Translations under genes and position numbers: made by a program
Assembly: GCA_014529385.2 (NCBI GenBank)
Contig: CM043945.1
Location: 96,140,612 to 96,204,611, forward strand
DNA: 64,000 nucleotides
Direction: 5' to 3'
Source: Adiantum capillus-veneris
Taxonomy: Eukaryota; Streptophyta; Polypodiopsida; Polypodiales; Pteridaceae
In this document: positions 15,473 to 28,851 of the stretch, one piece after another
How the letters are laid out: each line of letters opens with the position of its first letter
Position numbering within the stretch: position 1 is the stretch's first letter
Notes under the pieces: generated by a model
The model's database searches: none
Seen by the model: only the letters and a program-made list of their open reading frames with translations
Told to the model about the DNA's origin: nothing

Positions 15473-17342
15473 GCTCTAAAAAGGAAAGGTCGGAGGCGAG
15501 CTTTGGAGGCTATCTTTTCCCCGAAGTGGACTGCGTACGCCCGTCTCTCCACTTGGCAGAGTTTGGCATTTATTGCCGCAATTTTTTAGGTTCTGAAATT
15601 GTGCTCATGCGTGCCGTTAATGTATATTTTGGTGTTTCCTGTAAATATACAAGTATTAGCTCCCAAGGTAAATAATAATAACTTGAATTAGTTACTACCT
15701 TTTAGGTTTACATCATCCCATCTACGGGTCTTTTTAGTCATATCCCAAAAAAAGTTGCTGCTATTAAGGTTTTAGCAAAATAGTGCAAAAGTGAATTCAG
15801 TCACAATCAGTTTCCCCCTTATGCAAAGCGGTGAAATGGCCAGACTTTCATGGAGCCATATAGATGTAGCTCAACCCCAAACAGAATAGTAACACATCTC
15901 CCAAACAGAGAACCATTCATATACCATAGGCAGACCTAGAGAAGCTCCACTAGGCCAAGTTCCACCAAAATCACCAGTCATAATATGTATGTTATATTGC
16001 TGTAATGCCACACATGGCCTATCAGAATGGAGAAGAGCAGCTACAAAACCACATGAAGCTGAACCTAAATAACGCTCAATATAAATGCAGGCATAAGCAT
16101 TCAATCAACCGAGTTCTGCGAGTATCCTTCAGTCAGGCATGGTATTCACGCCAAAAGACCAAAATCCGACTACTTAGTTATAACCATAGAACATATGTTG
16201 CTTGGCTAAGCACAAGAGCCCTTTAAAAACAGTCCGGTCTCCAAAGCAAGCAAGCCTAGACAGAAGTTCATAGAATAATCGACAAAATCTGGATATCCTT
16301 TACTAGTACAAAATAGAGACAGAACCTGGGTGATATTTTAACCTCAGAATTTTCTAGATCAGAGTTTTCTCATTACAGCACCATCCCCAAGATCTCCGGC
16401 CAACAGAAAACAACCAATCCAATGAGATTTTCCTACTCATTTAGTCATGGGTAGATAACCAAAACAACGATATGAAAACGTCGTAGGCAACTTACAGTCG
16501 GATTATAACGGAAACAACCAACTACATTGAGTTAAGTAAAGGAGAGAAAAAAACTATTTAGACTGCTTCCAAACCGCAAGCCAGCTTTTTACCACAAAAA
16601 TTAAACAAGAGATCAAGTATTTGAAAGCCCATGTCCAACACTAATACCTGTGTTTGAGTTGGAGCAGCCAGCTCCACAACTGCCAATTTATCTTTCCCTT
16701 TAACCATCACTCAAAGCTTTTCCCCAACAAGAGATAGTGCGACTACTAAGTGGTATTTGCAAACACACAACGAAATGAACAAGTGCACAACACTAAGTGA
16801 GCTCCAAGAGAGCTCACCTTTATATACAACTCGCGCAGCAGCTGGAGGAGTGGGAGAGATCCATACGCACGATCCCCGAGGTTAATGCCTTCGGTGGCGT
16901 TCTGAGTGAGCAGAGCAGAGCGTATAGGAACCCGCGCGACAGAGTGCAGGAGTGAGGGAATGAGTGCGCCGTGTAGAGTGGGGAGACAAATCAGAGATCG
17001 CAGGCCGGCTCGATTTGGGGGAGGGCATTAAGTGTAATGGCCATATGTCCCCCAATATTAGGAGATAATAAGTTTTATCATGTAAGGGTAGTGCCCCATG
17101 CAAGAGAGTTTAATAATCCAGTTTAAAGGTAGGTAGTATTAGAGTAAGTGTACGAGTATGTAGGAATAAATGTCAAGAGTAATGTAGGTTTTTGAATAGC
17201 TAGCGGCCTTCATAGGTATTGTGTGTGTGTGTGTGTGTGCGTGCCCCATGCTAGGGGGTTTAGGAATCTAGTTTTAAGGTAGGTAGTGTAAGAGTAGGTG
17301 TAAAGGTCCCGGTAGCAGCCATAGCTAGAGAGAGTTAAGATA

Positions 17343-17376
<34 letters not shown>

Positions 17377-20300
17377 CCGCCCATACCCAAGCACCATATC
17401 TAATGAGTCTAGTAGGCCCATTAGATATGGACCTACTTCCTCAGTAAGAGAATAAGTGATTCAGTATTAAATTTGGCGCCAGGCCAAGAACTCTTTGTTA
17501 AGGCAGCTATTATAGTAGAGATCAAATCTCGTTTACGAAAGCCATTGGTTTGAAATTTCCTGATAAGAGCTTCGGTTTCTTCGAAGGCAGAGAACACATC
17601 AGAGGAAGAGAAGATAATTAAGTGTAGTATACTTAGACAAGTGTTCAAGGCTAATTTAAAGGGTCTATTACTCTTTTTCTTAACAAATTCAGCTACCGTG
17701 AGTTTGAGCTGGTCTCTTTTCCAAAGGAATCGTGTGGTAAACACGCCATCTAGGGGGTTAATGATATTTATCTCGATGGAAAGATAGTTAACTCGCTTCG
17801 AGGAGGGTATATCCCTGAAATTATCTTGTTCTAAAAAAGTGGCTTCAATAGCTAAACAGGGAGGATAAATATCAGTAGCAAACAGGGCAAAAATAGGATT
17901 ATTGATGCTTAAAATATCATCCATGAACCTATAGGTGTGATTACATTTTGTGAGTAAGGCTAAACTTTCTAAGTTGTTGGTATGTTTGGTAATCGACTTA
18001 TACTCATAGTAGAACAAATAAAGATTACACATGGCCGGGGAGCATGAGAATCCCATCGGAATGCCACAAGTTTGCTGGAAACAGTTGTTTCCAATAAGAA
18101 TATAGCAGTGATTTAGAACCCAATGTATTACCTCTTGAAACTGTATCTGGGATACATGAAGGGGGGGTTTTTTTGTAATCTTTTTAATCCATTTTCCCGA
18201 GTGAACAAATGATAAGCCAGAGAAACCATTGCTAGCTCTATTGGAGTCAATTAGCGTGTTTAGAACATTGATAAGACCATATTCACCTACCAATGGAATA
18301 TTTTCATAACAATGTGTGATGTCAGCGGTATACATGCAGTAGACCGCCGAGGGAAAGTTTAAAAGTACTTCAGCAGAATTGTTAACTAGCCAAAATGGTT
18401 GGATGTCTACTCTTGAAAACCATTTCAAGACTTCCCTTTTATCCGCACAGATCTGTATGAGTTCATCTTTTATTATGTTAAGCCCAACGGTAACGTGATA
18501 AGTGATATTAGTGAACAGGCAGCTGGAGGCATCTGATATCCACCGGAATTTATTTTTATGACTTTTATATGTGGGAAATAAGATGGGAAGTTTAGTATTT
18601 TCGGCTTGATATCCTAAGATTGAGATCTCTTTACAAATATTTTCTATTATTGTTTTCAGATTGTTACCAATGTACTGGAATTCATTACCGCGGAGTCGAG
18701 TCTCCACAGCTTCATAGACAAGTTTTTTGCATAGTATTGACGCTGTGTTAGATGCTTTATCCAGTCCAACAATGAACCATTTATTCAAAGGCTAAAGCAA
18801 GGTCAGCATTGAGCCATGTAGACTCATTCTGAATCCATCCAGATGGAAGTTGAGAGATTAGTTGAGCAAAGGCTAAAGCAAGGTCAGCATTGAGCCATGT
18901 AGACTCATTCTGAATCCATCCAGATGGAAGTTGAGGGATTAGTTGAGCGAACATATCTGCCATAATAATTTTCAATTCTTGGTGAATTGAAGGCTCCAGC
19001 TGAAGCCTGCTGACCAAGTCGGTCAGACATTCATTAAGTGCTTTCAAGGCACTTTGAGGGTTAAGTGGATGAGGGGGAATATGATTGAGACCTTGGGATA
19101 AGAGGTTTTGTATTGCCAAGTTCCCAATAATAGTCAAATCGGTGGTACATACATGTTTACCAATATTTCCAAAATCCCTAGAATAATTGTTCAAGAGGTG
19201 GCATTCACACGACATCGGCCTGGTTTTTCTAAGGAAGTCATGAGAAAAAACAATTTGTGAGATAGATTCAGTAAATTTCCATCCAATATTTATATTGTTA
19301 AGTAACTCAAGGTTGCCAAACCTGGCCATAAAGCATTTGTTAAATATAAACCTAGGAGAAAAAAAGTCAAGTAACTTGTTGGCAAACACACAATGTATAA
19401 AAACACCATTCAAGTTTTCTTCCTTTCCAGTAAGCTGGTATCTGCCTACGTTGTTACAAAGCACCTGCAAAATTAAGGGTCCAACAAGTGTTTAACCGGG
19501 TATCCTCTTCCTCTTCCTCTAATCACACTTCTAGCCTTTCCTCTCGCTCCAAAAGAGTCAGCTGACGAGGCAGCAGGGGTTAAAAAAGATGTGTAGGAGG
19601 AGGTTGGGGAGATGAGAGAGTTAGGCCTTTTAAGGCTGGGGGAGTCTTCAAGGTCAGTATTGGGCTTAAGCAAACCAAGGAGTGTTTTTATACCGAGGTG
19701 ACTTCCATACGTAGTCAGTAACACTCCAGGCTTTTCTGCTGCCAATTCCTTAAGTAGAGCAAGCATCAAATTCCGAAACTGAACAAAGGCCAACTGTGCG
19801 AGCACGGCTTCTTTGGCCTGGCCTCCAAGCTAGGAGCAGAACAAAGGTAAGTAATGTGCCGCAGGGGTGTCCGGGAATAGAAGGTCCAGGTTGTTAAGGG
19901 CAAACCATATAGCATGGTCAAACCAAATAATGCTGGAATCACAGGAGGCCTTCGGGTCAAGAAAACGACAAGCACATTTGACATAGGGCCTGTAGATATT
20001 CCAGATAGACTCGGTATAGTATTCCGAGTTACTTTTTGCGAACTCCATGAGGCCTTTCGTCCGCACATACAATCCTGTATTTGAACCACATTTTTTATTG
20101 TCAAGAAATTTCATAGTAAAGGGAGCTTTGATAAGATCCCCCTTGTCTAAAGATTGAACTCCTCTGAGCACCTTTAATCTTGCATCTTCCATAGATGATG
20201 CCGGAAGATTTGCAAGAAACACCCAGGTTTCAATGGAGATTGGTGCCAAAAAGCCTTTATTAGGTAGGGACCACAGGTGGTGATCCACACCAAAGGATTC

Positions 20301-23300
20301 GATCTCAACCTGTTTGGAAGGCAGGAAGGGAAACACCCTAGACACTTTCGGAACCATATCCATGAGCGAGCCCTCACTAAGTGAACACAATTCCTTTTGG
20401 AAAGCATTTACAGCATCCATAGCAAGGGGGTCCCTGCAGAATAGACTGTTGGAGACAGTCTGTACGGGCATAGAAGGGGTAGAAACAAACCCTGGAGTAA
20501 GGCCACATAATTTGCGTAAGCAGTTAACCAATTCAGCTCCTTCAGAGGAAAACTTGATTAGTTCAAATTTGTGGGCAAGAGTCATGGCTGGAATATTATT
20601 AATGAACTCAGATAGGCCAATAACTCCTTCCTTCGGATTATTCACCAGTTGGGCCAACGTGTGCACGCATTTGTCAAAGGAGATGGTTTGCACAAGAGAG
20701 TTAGCTAGGTCCTCTGAGGCACCAGCAATAAGGTCAGAGGCTTTGGGGTCTTGAATGCATCTTAACACTTGTAAGGATGCTTTAGAAAGGGGTTCAGTTG
20801 GAAGCTCAAGTCCTTGGGAAAGAGTCAAAGTCTGCAAATGAAGTAAGGTTTAGTCTTAGTAATAAAGATGAGCAGAGATAAGGTAGCCATTCCAACTTTA
20901 AACCGACCAGGCCGAACCATAAGGGTCGTGTGCAGATGGCCCCATTCCCCAATACCAAGACCATTGGTGTTAACCAAAGACTAGGTATGAGAAACTAAAT
21001 ATAGTGTCTAGGTCTTTGAGCAATAGTGATATTACTCTTGGTGTTAGGTGTGTGTGTTTCAATAATATTAATACATTGACACCAAAGAATTTGACCAAAT
21101 TCAAAAGACACTAGAAACTATGTCAGGAAAGAGGGCTGTATAATTCCATTATCATGTCAAAAAATGGTCTTATACACAAGTGGGGAAATTTAAAAAGCTT
21201 CCCTAGTAAGGATGAAGAGATACAAGTCCTGCAAATCTCCAGACCAACAAAAATTTGATAGCTTAGAGTTGAGAAGGTAACCCTCACCTGCATCCATAGA
21301 GACAATATAACATTTAGTTAGTATTGGCACTGACTGCAGGTGATGCATAGGTATCCCACTTGTTATCGATGTCACCCAACTTTAAAATTGCTATCAATTA
21401 AAGTAAAGAGATGAAAACTTTTAACCAGTGCAATGGGAAAAAATGTTTTAGACTTATGTGTTTCACGATATCAAAGACCATACAACTCTATCAGTTTAAC
21501 AATCATAAAAAACCAAGCTGTATGGGGACAAAATGTAGTTTTTTTTAATTAGCAGAATTCCTGATATCAAAACAGATTTGTCTAACCAAAACAAACTTAG
21601 ATTTAGGAATTCTAAGTGGAGCTCTTTTTAATTTTACAAGCTCTAAAAAGGAAAGGTCGGAGGCGAGCTTTGGAGGCTATCTTTTCCCCGAAGTGGACTG
21701 CGTACGCCCGTCTCTCCACTTGGCGGAGTTTGGCATTTATTGCCGCAATTTTTTAGGTTCTGAAATTGTGCTCATGCGTGCCGTTAATGTATATTCTGGT
21801 GTTTCCTGTAAATATACAAGTATTAGCTCCCAAGGTAAATAATAATAACTTGAATTAGTTACTACCTTTTAGGTTTACATCATCCCATCTACGGGTCTTT
21901 TTAGTCATATCCCAAAAAAAGTTGCTGCTATTAAGGTTTTAGCAAAATCGTGCAAAAGTGAATTCAGTCACAATCAGTTGCCCCCTTATGCAAAGCGGTG
22001 AAATGGCCAGACTTTCATGGAGCCATATAGATGTAGCTCAACCCCAAACAGAACAGTAACACATCTCCCAAACAGAGAACCATTCATATACCATAGGCAG
22101 ACCTAGAGAAGCTCCACTAGGCCAAGTTCCACCAAAATCACCAGTCATAATATGTATGTTATATTGCTGTAATGCCACACATGGCCTATCAGAATGGAGA
22201 AGAGCAGCTACAAAACCACATGAAGCTGAACCTAAATAACGCTCAATATAAATGCAGGCATAAGCATTCAATCAACCGAGTTCTGCGAGTATCCTTCAGT
22301 CAGGCATGGTATTCATGCCAAAAGACCAAAATCCGACTACTTAGTTATAACCATAGAACATAAGTTGCTTGGCTAAGCACAAGAGCCCTTTAAAAACAGT
22401 CCGGTCTCCAAAGCAAGCAAGCCTAGACAGAAGTTCATAGAATAATCGACAAAATCTGGATATCCTTTACTAGTACAAAATAGAGACAGAACCTGGGTGA
22501 TATTTTAACCTCAGAATTTTCCAGATCAGAGTTTTCTCATTACAGCACCATCCCCAAGATCTCCGGCCAACAGAAAACAACCAATCCAATGAGATTTTCC
22601 TACTCATTTAGTCATGGGTAGATAACCAAAACAACGATATGAAAACGTCGTAGGCAACTTACAATCAGATTATAACGGAAACAACCAACTACATTGAGTT
22701 AAGTAAAGGAGAGAAAAAAACTATTTAGACTGCTTCCAAACCGCAAGCCAGCTTTTTACCACAAAAATTAAACAAGAGATCAAGTATTTGAAAGCCCATG
22801 TCCAACACTAATACCTGTGTTTGAGTTGGAGCAGCCAGCTCCACAACTGCCAATTTATCTTTCTCTTTAACCATCACTCAAAGCTTTTCCCCAACAAGAG
22901 ATAGTGCGACTACTAAGTGGTATTTGCAAACACACAACGAAATGAACAAGTGCACAACACTAAGTGAGCTCCAAGAGAGCTCACCTTTATATACAACTCG
23001 CGCAGCAGCTGGAGGAGTGGGAGAGATCCATACGCACGATCCCCGAGGTTAATGCCTTCGGTGGCGTTCTGAGTGAGCAGAGCAGAGCGTATAGGAACCC
23101 GCGCGACAGAGTGCAGGAGTGAGGGAATGAGTGCGCCGTGTAGAGTGGGGAGACAAATCAGAGATCGCAGGCCGGCTCGATTTGGGGGAGGGCATTAAGT
23201 GTAATGGCCATATGTCCCCCAATATTAGGAGATAATAAGTTTTATCATGTAAGGGTAGTGCCCCATGCAAGAGAGTTTAATAATCCAGTTTAAAGGTAGG

Positions 23301-23384
23301 TAGTATTAGAGTAAGTGTACGAGTGTGTAGGAATAAATGTCAAGAGTAATGTAGGTTTTTGAATAGCTAGCGGCCTTCATAGGT

Positions 23385-23438
<54 letters not shown>

Positions 23439-23551
23439 CCCCATGCTAGGGGGTTTAGGAATCTAGTTTTAAGGTAGGTAGTGTAAGAGTAGGTGTAAAG
23501 GTCCCGGTAGCAGCCATAGCTAGAGAGAGTTAAGATAGATAGATAGATAGA

Positions 23552-23585
<34 letters not shown>

Positions 23586-26500
23586 CGAATCACTGTTCTC
23601 TGCATTTCTTGCCCTACCATTGGGCAGCTTTGGTGTGTGTATGTGGGTGTGTGTGAGTGCTGTACAGATAAGCTGCGAATCTTCTTCCAGAAGAGCCTCT
23701 GTCTAAGATTTTTGGAAATCAGATATGTATGTTTGAATTGAGCTGCTAAAGTCTTCAAGTTAGTTTACTAAAGTCTGAAAGTTAGTGACAGTCTTTGTTC
23801 TCAGTGTTCTCAGTGTGGCAAGTCTTTGTTAGTATTTGTACAGAATTTCTAGTACAGAACTGCGGCAACTGTACAAAGATTGGTTTGCTTGAGTTCTTAG
23901 GGTGAATTTGTATACACGAGTGAGTAAGTATATGAACGCAAGGTTCTCAATGCATGTCAGATTCCGGTACGTCGTTTATCAACAACTACAAATGCAGGAA
24001 ACAGATGGCACCTGAGTCTTTGGAAATGGGTGAAATTCGAGCATGTTTGCTAGGGGATTTTGAAGGTACACGGAATGCTTGGGAGGGACATGAACCCACT
24101 ACTGAAGTGCTCAGTCTTGTTCAAGCCCTCATGGACCCGGTGGCGCAATATGCTTTAAATGCAGTTATTTTGTTCTTCCCGGGCAAGATGCCTACTACGC
24201 AAGACGTGGGTCAGTGGGTAGACTCCCTACTTAAACGCCAGGCAGTTCGAGACGTTTAGTTTGGCGCCAAAGGATTCTATGAAGTTTTGCTGGTGGATCT
24301 TGATGCCCGTAATATGTTGCTTGAGTTATCTCCTTTGTTTTTTGGTACTCAGATGACACATTTATTGCCATGGCTCTTACCAAGGACTATCAAAGCCTCA
24401 TTCATAATAAGTGCCCTGTATGGGTGGAAATCGTTGACTTTCCACGCATCTAGCGACACTTTCTTCCTATGCTCGCTTCTCATTTAGGGAAAGTGATTTG
24501 TCCTCCCAAACTTGATGCAAATACAAGTCACTTTTGTGTGCTTTGGGATACAGATGTTCCCACCCCTGAAGGCATCATTGTCAACTTGGAGGACCCGATC
24601 ATTGGGAAGCGCCCTTTTTAGCTCAAATGGGGAAAATTTGCAAATTCATGTTTTCGCTATGGGAAATCTAGACATGCAATCTGAATGTCCTAAGCCTATT
24701 TTGCAACCTCCTCCTTCAGTGGTCCCTCAACTTGTGGTTTCTAATGAGAAAGAAGTCCCTAATCCTAGATCCGCCACCACTGCTACGGCTTCTGCGTTGC
24801 CTGATGCTCTACCTTAGGATAAAGGCAAGGTCAAACCTGCTGCTTCCCAAAATCTTCCGAGGTAAAGGAAAGCCTGTATTTGCCTACATGATGGACGTTG
24901 CGTGGGCGAAACAGAATTCGCCGATATCTTGGAAAGAGGGTTTGTTGAAGTTGTTGCCTAAAAAGTGCTTTGTGAGCATATCTCGCATTGATAGCCGATT
25001 ACTCTTATGCAAGTTATATATAAGATTTTGGCTAAAATGATTGTGGATCGTATCAAGGAACCTCTTATGTCAGGTATCCATTCCACGCAGTATGGATTCA
25101 TTCCTCGTCGCCAAATTTTGGATAATCTGGCTAATGTATTGATTGGAATGGAATATGTCAAATATACACAGCAAGATGTGCTCATAACGTAGGTAGACAT
25201 TGAAAAGACTTTTTATACAGTGCAGTGGGATTTCATTGCCACTACAATGCGGGCCCTTGGCTTTGGTCCAAAGTTGGCCAATGTTGTATACTTCTTGTAT
25301 GCTCACGGTACGTCTTCAGGCCTTCTTGATGGTAAGCTGACTAAACCTTTGCCTCTTGGATGCTCTGTCAGACAAGGTTGCCCACTTGGTGCCTTGTTGT
25401 ATGCCACTGCCCTTGTTATTGCATTTGGATCACTTGACTTCGTTTGGTCGTCGTCACGGGCTGAAATTACCCAATGGCAATGACTTTATAGGATAGGCCT
25501 ATGCTTAAGATTCCTTGTTCATGCCCCGCAATAACCAAGTTGATGTGCGAGAGATTATGCAAGCATTGGATATATTTGGTCTTGCAGTGGGCCTTAGGGT
25601 TGACTTTCGAAAATTCAAACTCTTGCCTCTTGGTGTTTGTGACTAGCATCATCTTTTGTGGCCTGGCGAAATTATCGATCCACATGTGGTGGTCAGACAT
25701 GTAGGATATCCTACTAGCTGGCAGGTAACTAATACCCCGCAAGTCGATTGGGTCATGCAACGATTGAATGTCAAATTGCACTATTGGAAACTCTTTACAT
25801 GGCCGTTACATGTTCGATTTTGTAGTGTCCAAAGTATCATGATGGCATAGCCGTTGTTGCACTGGCCTCGCTCTTACCTCTTGTTGCTTATGTCGAATAT
25901 TGTATCTCATTTGTGGTGCACTAGTTCTATAACCGGCCTATACAACGTAGAGGGCGGTACTAGTTCAATTAACTGTTAACTTTACACAGAGCACTGAGAA
26001 GGAAAGAGAACACAGATGCGTCCAGCGACTAGAATGTCACTGCACACACGAGACCGACACCCTATAGGCCCCAAAGACTGGCACCCCTTTCAGTATTTCT
26101 TTATTCAATTTAAGATAGACGATCCGACCACTTAGTACAAGCTTTCACAAAGCTGTCCAAACCTGGCGAGAGCTGAAAACGCAGGTTTCCGACCTGATTT
26201 CGGCAACATAATGGCACAAAAACCCCTGTAGGTCAAAAGTAACTGTCTAGGGCAGATTCCCTCACTATCTAGAAGCTTTCTGGTGAGCTGTCACAGAAAT
26301 TCAGCGTGCTGTAATTCTCTGTTTTTCACTGCCGGGTGCCCCAAAAGCCCTGTGCACGCATCCTAAGGCTCTCACGAGGCTCCCCTGGTGTTCCTTGCAG
26401 TTTAGGTGCGAAACCTGAAACCTGCAGAAAAACACAGCAGGCTGTAATTCCCTGTTTCGGATCGTTTTTAGCGGAGCGAACACGCCTATGCTGCGTGTCC

Positions 26501-28818
26501 CAAGGGCTCCCGCATGCAATGGGACAGTCCCCCTATGAATTGGACGAATTTTCACGCGAGAAAACTCTCCAAACGCGATCGCAATCTTTTGCGATGGAAC
26601 TGTGCGTACCTGTGGGGGATTAGCAATTAGCTAATCCGGTTCCTGTTCAGAAGGCTCTTGCCTTGGCAAACACGCATAAACCCCCAGAACTGTACATATT
26701 CATCTGAGTAGCCCAGCTAGTGGGGCATTACTATATGTGCCAAAGGGGAGAAAGAGATGCACAAGAGCAAGTCATCGCGCTACATGAGACAGAGGAGAAG
26801 GCAAGTTTTCCATTAAAGCTGTAGACATGCACCCACTACTCACACACACACTGTAGGTCACTTCATGAACCAAAAACCATCCCCAACCTCAAAATGGGCG
26901 CTCCTCTTGCTGAGGTGTCTTGCAGGTTGCTCTCCTTCCCAAGTGTCCAATTGGCCCCTTTGAGTTAATTCCCTAGTTCCCATTGACTTATAAAGTTGTA
27001 AGTGACTTTTCGAGTGGCCCAGACTTCATTTGGCGCACACAGGCGTCCATACTCATCAGAATTCATTGCTAACTGGCCCGACCAGTCCCAGATTGACCAC
27101 CCAAACTCTTGATGTGAGAAACCTATTCGGCCGCAGCCGTTTCACACTGGCCATGCAATGTCCACTTGCACCTTTTCAAGGGTTTCGGGAAAAACAAGTA
27201 AAAATAAAAATAATAAAATTTTCTAGTACTAATTTACGGAAGGCAACAGGAAAAATACACTCCTGGTGACAAGTTCTCATAAGAAAGGCCTCCATTTGTT
27301 AGTAAATGGAGAAACTTCGCACTCTAAAGTGTCTTGGGGGGCTAAATATTTTGGACCTTCGCCGCCACGCATTGGCAAGAAAGGCTATGTTATTGCCTAC
27401 TCTTGCACAGCAATCTCAGCCATGGACATATATAATTGTTGATCTATGTCAGCATGTTAGCACTCCCGCCTTTGGTCATTGATAGGCTTCCCTTTGGAGA
27501 TTGTGTTTGGCAAGCTAGTCCGTCATATTCCTGGTTGTTCGATCACCTCTAGTTTGCTCTCAGCTTGGAAAGTTGTTACCAATCATCTCTCTTGGCATGG
27601 CAGGCAGTAAACAGATGGGAATTCGTTGGGTTTGGAAAGCATTCACTTGAGTAGGGTGTTCTCTCTTACTCTGGTTGATCGGTCGCCTCGCCAAGCTTAC
27701 TTCCTCTCTGGTCGAGGCATACGCACGGTGGATGATGTGGTGGATCCATCTCGGAATTTGCTTAGTTTTTCTCAGGCAACGGCACACTTTGGGTTGGGCC
27801 TGCATTATCGTCACATTTGGAGCGTGCTTGAGCATTTGCTGGCTGTTTTCCTTCCCATTCCGCCACTGACCAGTGGATGCCGTATGCAGGATTGGAATCT
27901 ATGGCATAGTTATAGGGAATGGCCATTTTCAGGTCCCCATTCCCCGTTCCCATCCCAATTTCCCTCTCGGATCCCTGTTCCGTGTTTCAAACATGAGTAT
28001 CCGAAACAAGGAATGGCATTTCATGCATGTTGTCGTTCCCCGTTCCCGTTCCGATTTCCCGTTCCGGGTAACTATGATCTACGGGACATTCCTTTTGATG
28101 CAATTTCAGCCCGCAATATCTATACTTCTCTTACACAAGACTCTTGGCTGGCTGATCACTGTAATGCGCTTTGGTCTTTACACAAATCTGATCAATGGTG
28201 GAGAAAGGCTCTTACTACAATCTAGAAGTCCCACTTGCCTCTTAAGGAGTGTCTGTTTCTTTGGCGTTGTTTGCTAGTTCTTCTAGTTGGCACTCTCCTT
28301 GCGACGCTCACATCAGCTCCTCTCGTTGTGTCGGTTGCTCCGTTGGTGATGAGACTGTCAGGCATCTGCTTTGGGATTGTCGCTTCATCAGGGCTTTCCT
28401 TGACCACATCTCTACTTGTATGCACCTTCAATTTCCCTCAGTAGTTTTTCACAAACGATTCTAGGTTTTTGGCATTCTTTCAACTTCCCTTCAACAATTT
28501 GCGATCTAAGATCTTCTTCACGTGGGTGAGAGTTTGGTCGCTATGTTTTTGTGGCGCGAGCGCAATTTTCGCATGTCTCATCGGCATGAGGCGGATTCTT
28601 TTCCCTCGTTCAAGATTTCGTTGAGGCTATTGTTACATTTTGCTTTTGATATTGGGGACATATCCCTGGAAATATTGCAACTCTTCTATGTTTGCTTTTA
28701 GCGCTTTCACATCAGAGAACATGTATTTGATCTTTTTGGTGGGTTTTCCTCGCTTTGAGGTTTCCCACTTGTAAATTAATCAAAACAGATTTACATAAAG
28801 AAAAAAACATGTGTGTAT

Positions 28819-28851
<33 letters not shown>

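Larger units (their letters stand above)
15471..23582 (-). mobile_element. Penelope-like retroelement with 1.9-kb direct repeats (pseudo-LTRs)
   Basis: Two direct repeats, 15471 to about 17376 and 21638-23582, flank a 4.26-kb interior with minus-strand ORFs for an unusual reverse transcriptase. LTR-like direct repeats created by tandem arrangement are typical of Penelope-like elements. No LTR-element primer binding site, polypurine tract, gag or integrase was seen, and the RT is not of LTR or LINE type. I count about 12 substitutions over about 1.75 kb of aligned repeat (about 99.3% identity), so the insertion is fairly recent. Both repeats end in (GT)n, and a (TG)27 tract abuts the left end. 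Target duplication could not be resolved because of these tracts. A GIY-YIG endonuclease was not recognised. Confidence 0.75.
23954..28790 (+). mobile_element. LINE-A copy 1, decayed L1-like non-LTR retrotransposon
   Basis: ORF1 remnants (23954-24820) include ARNMLLELSPLFFGTQMTHL and a degraded zinc knuckle (CFRYGKSRHAI near 24640). RT remnants include YKILAKMIVDRIKEPLMSG and QYGFIPRRQILDNLANVL at about 25010-25140, VDIEKTFYTVQWDFI, and SVRQGCPLGALLYATAL at about 25366-25410. After an inserted solo LTR it resumes at about 27290 with LGGLNILDLRRHALARKAM, and ends with the C-terminal zinc-binding RCVGCSVGDETVRHLLWDC (about 28325-28380). The tail is A-rich near 28797. Multiple stops and frameshifts are present. 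A second copy is at 59575-61280. Confidence 0.82.

Noticed and set aside
15871-16104. 77-codon ORF in both pseudo-LTRs (IYIERYLGSAS) as a GIY-YIG nuclease
   Set aside because: Only a weak YLGS resemblance; no downstream Arg/Glu catalytic pattern. Probably non-coding.
15471-23582. LTR retrotransposon with 1.9-kb LTRs
   Set aside because: No TG..CA ends, primer binding site, purine tract, gag or integrase, and the RT is of Penelope type.
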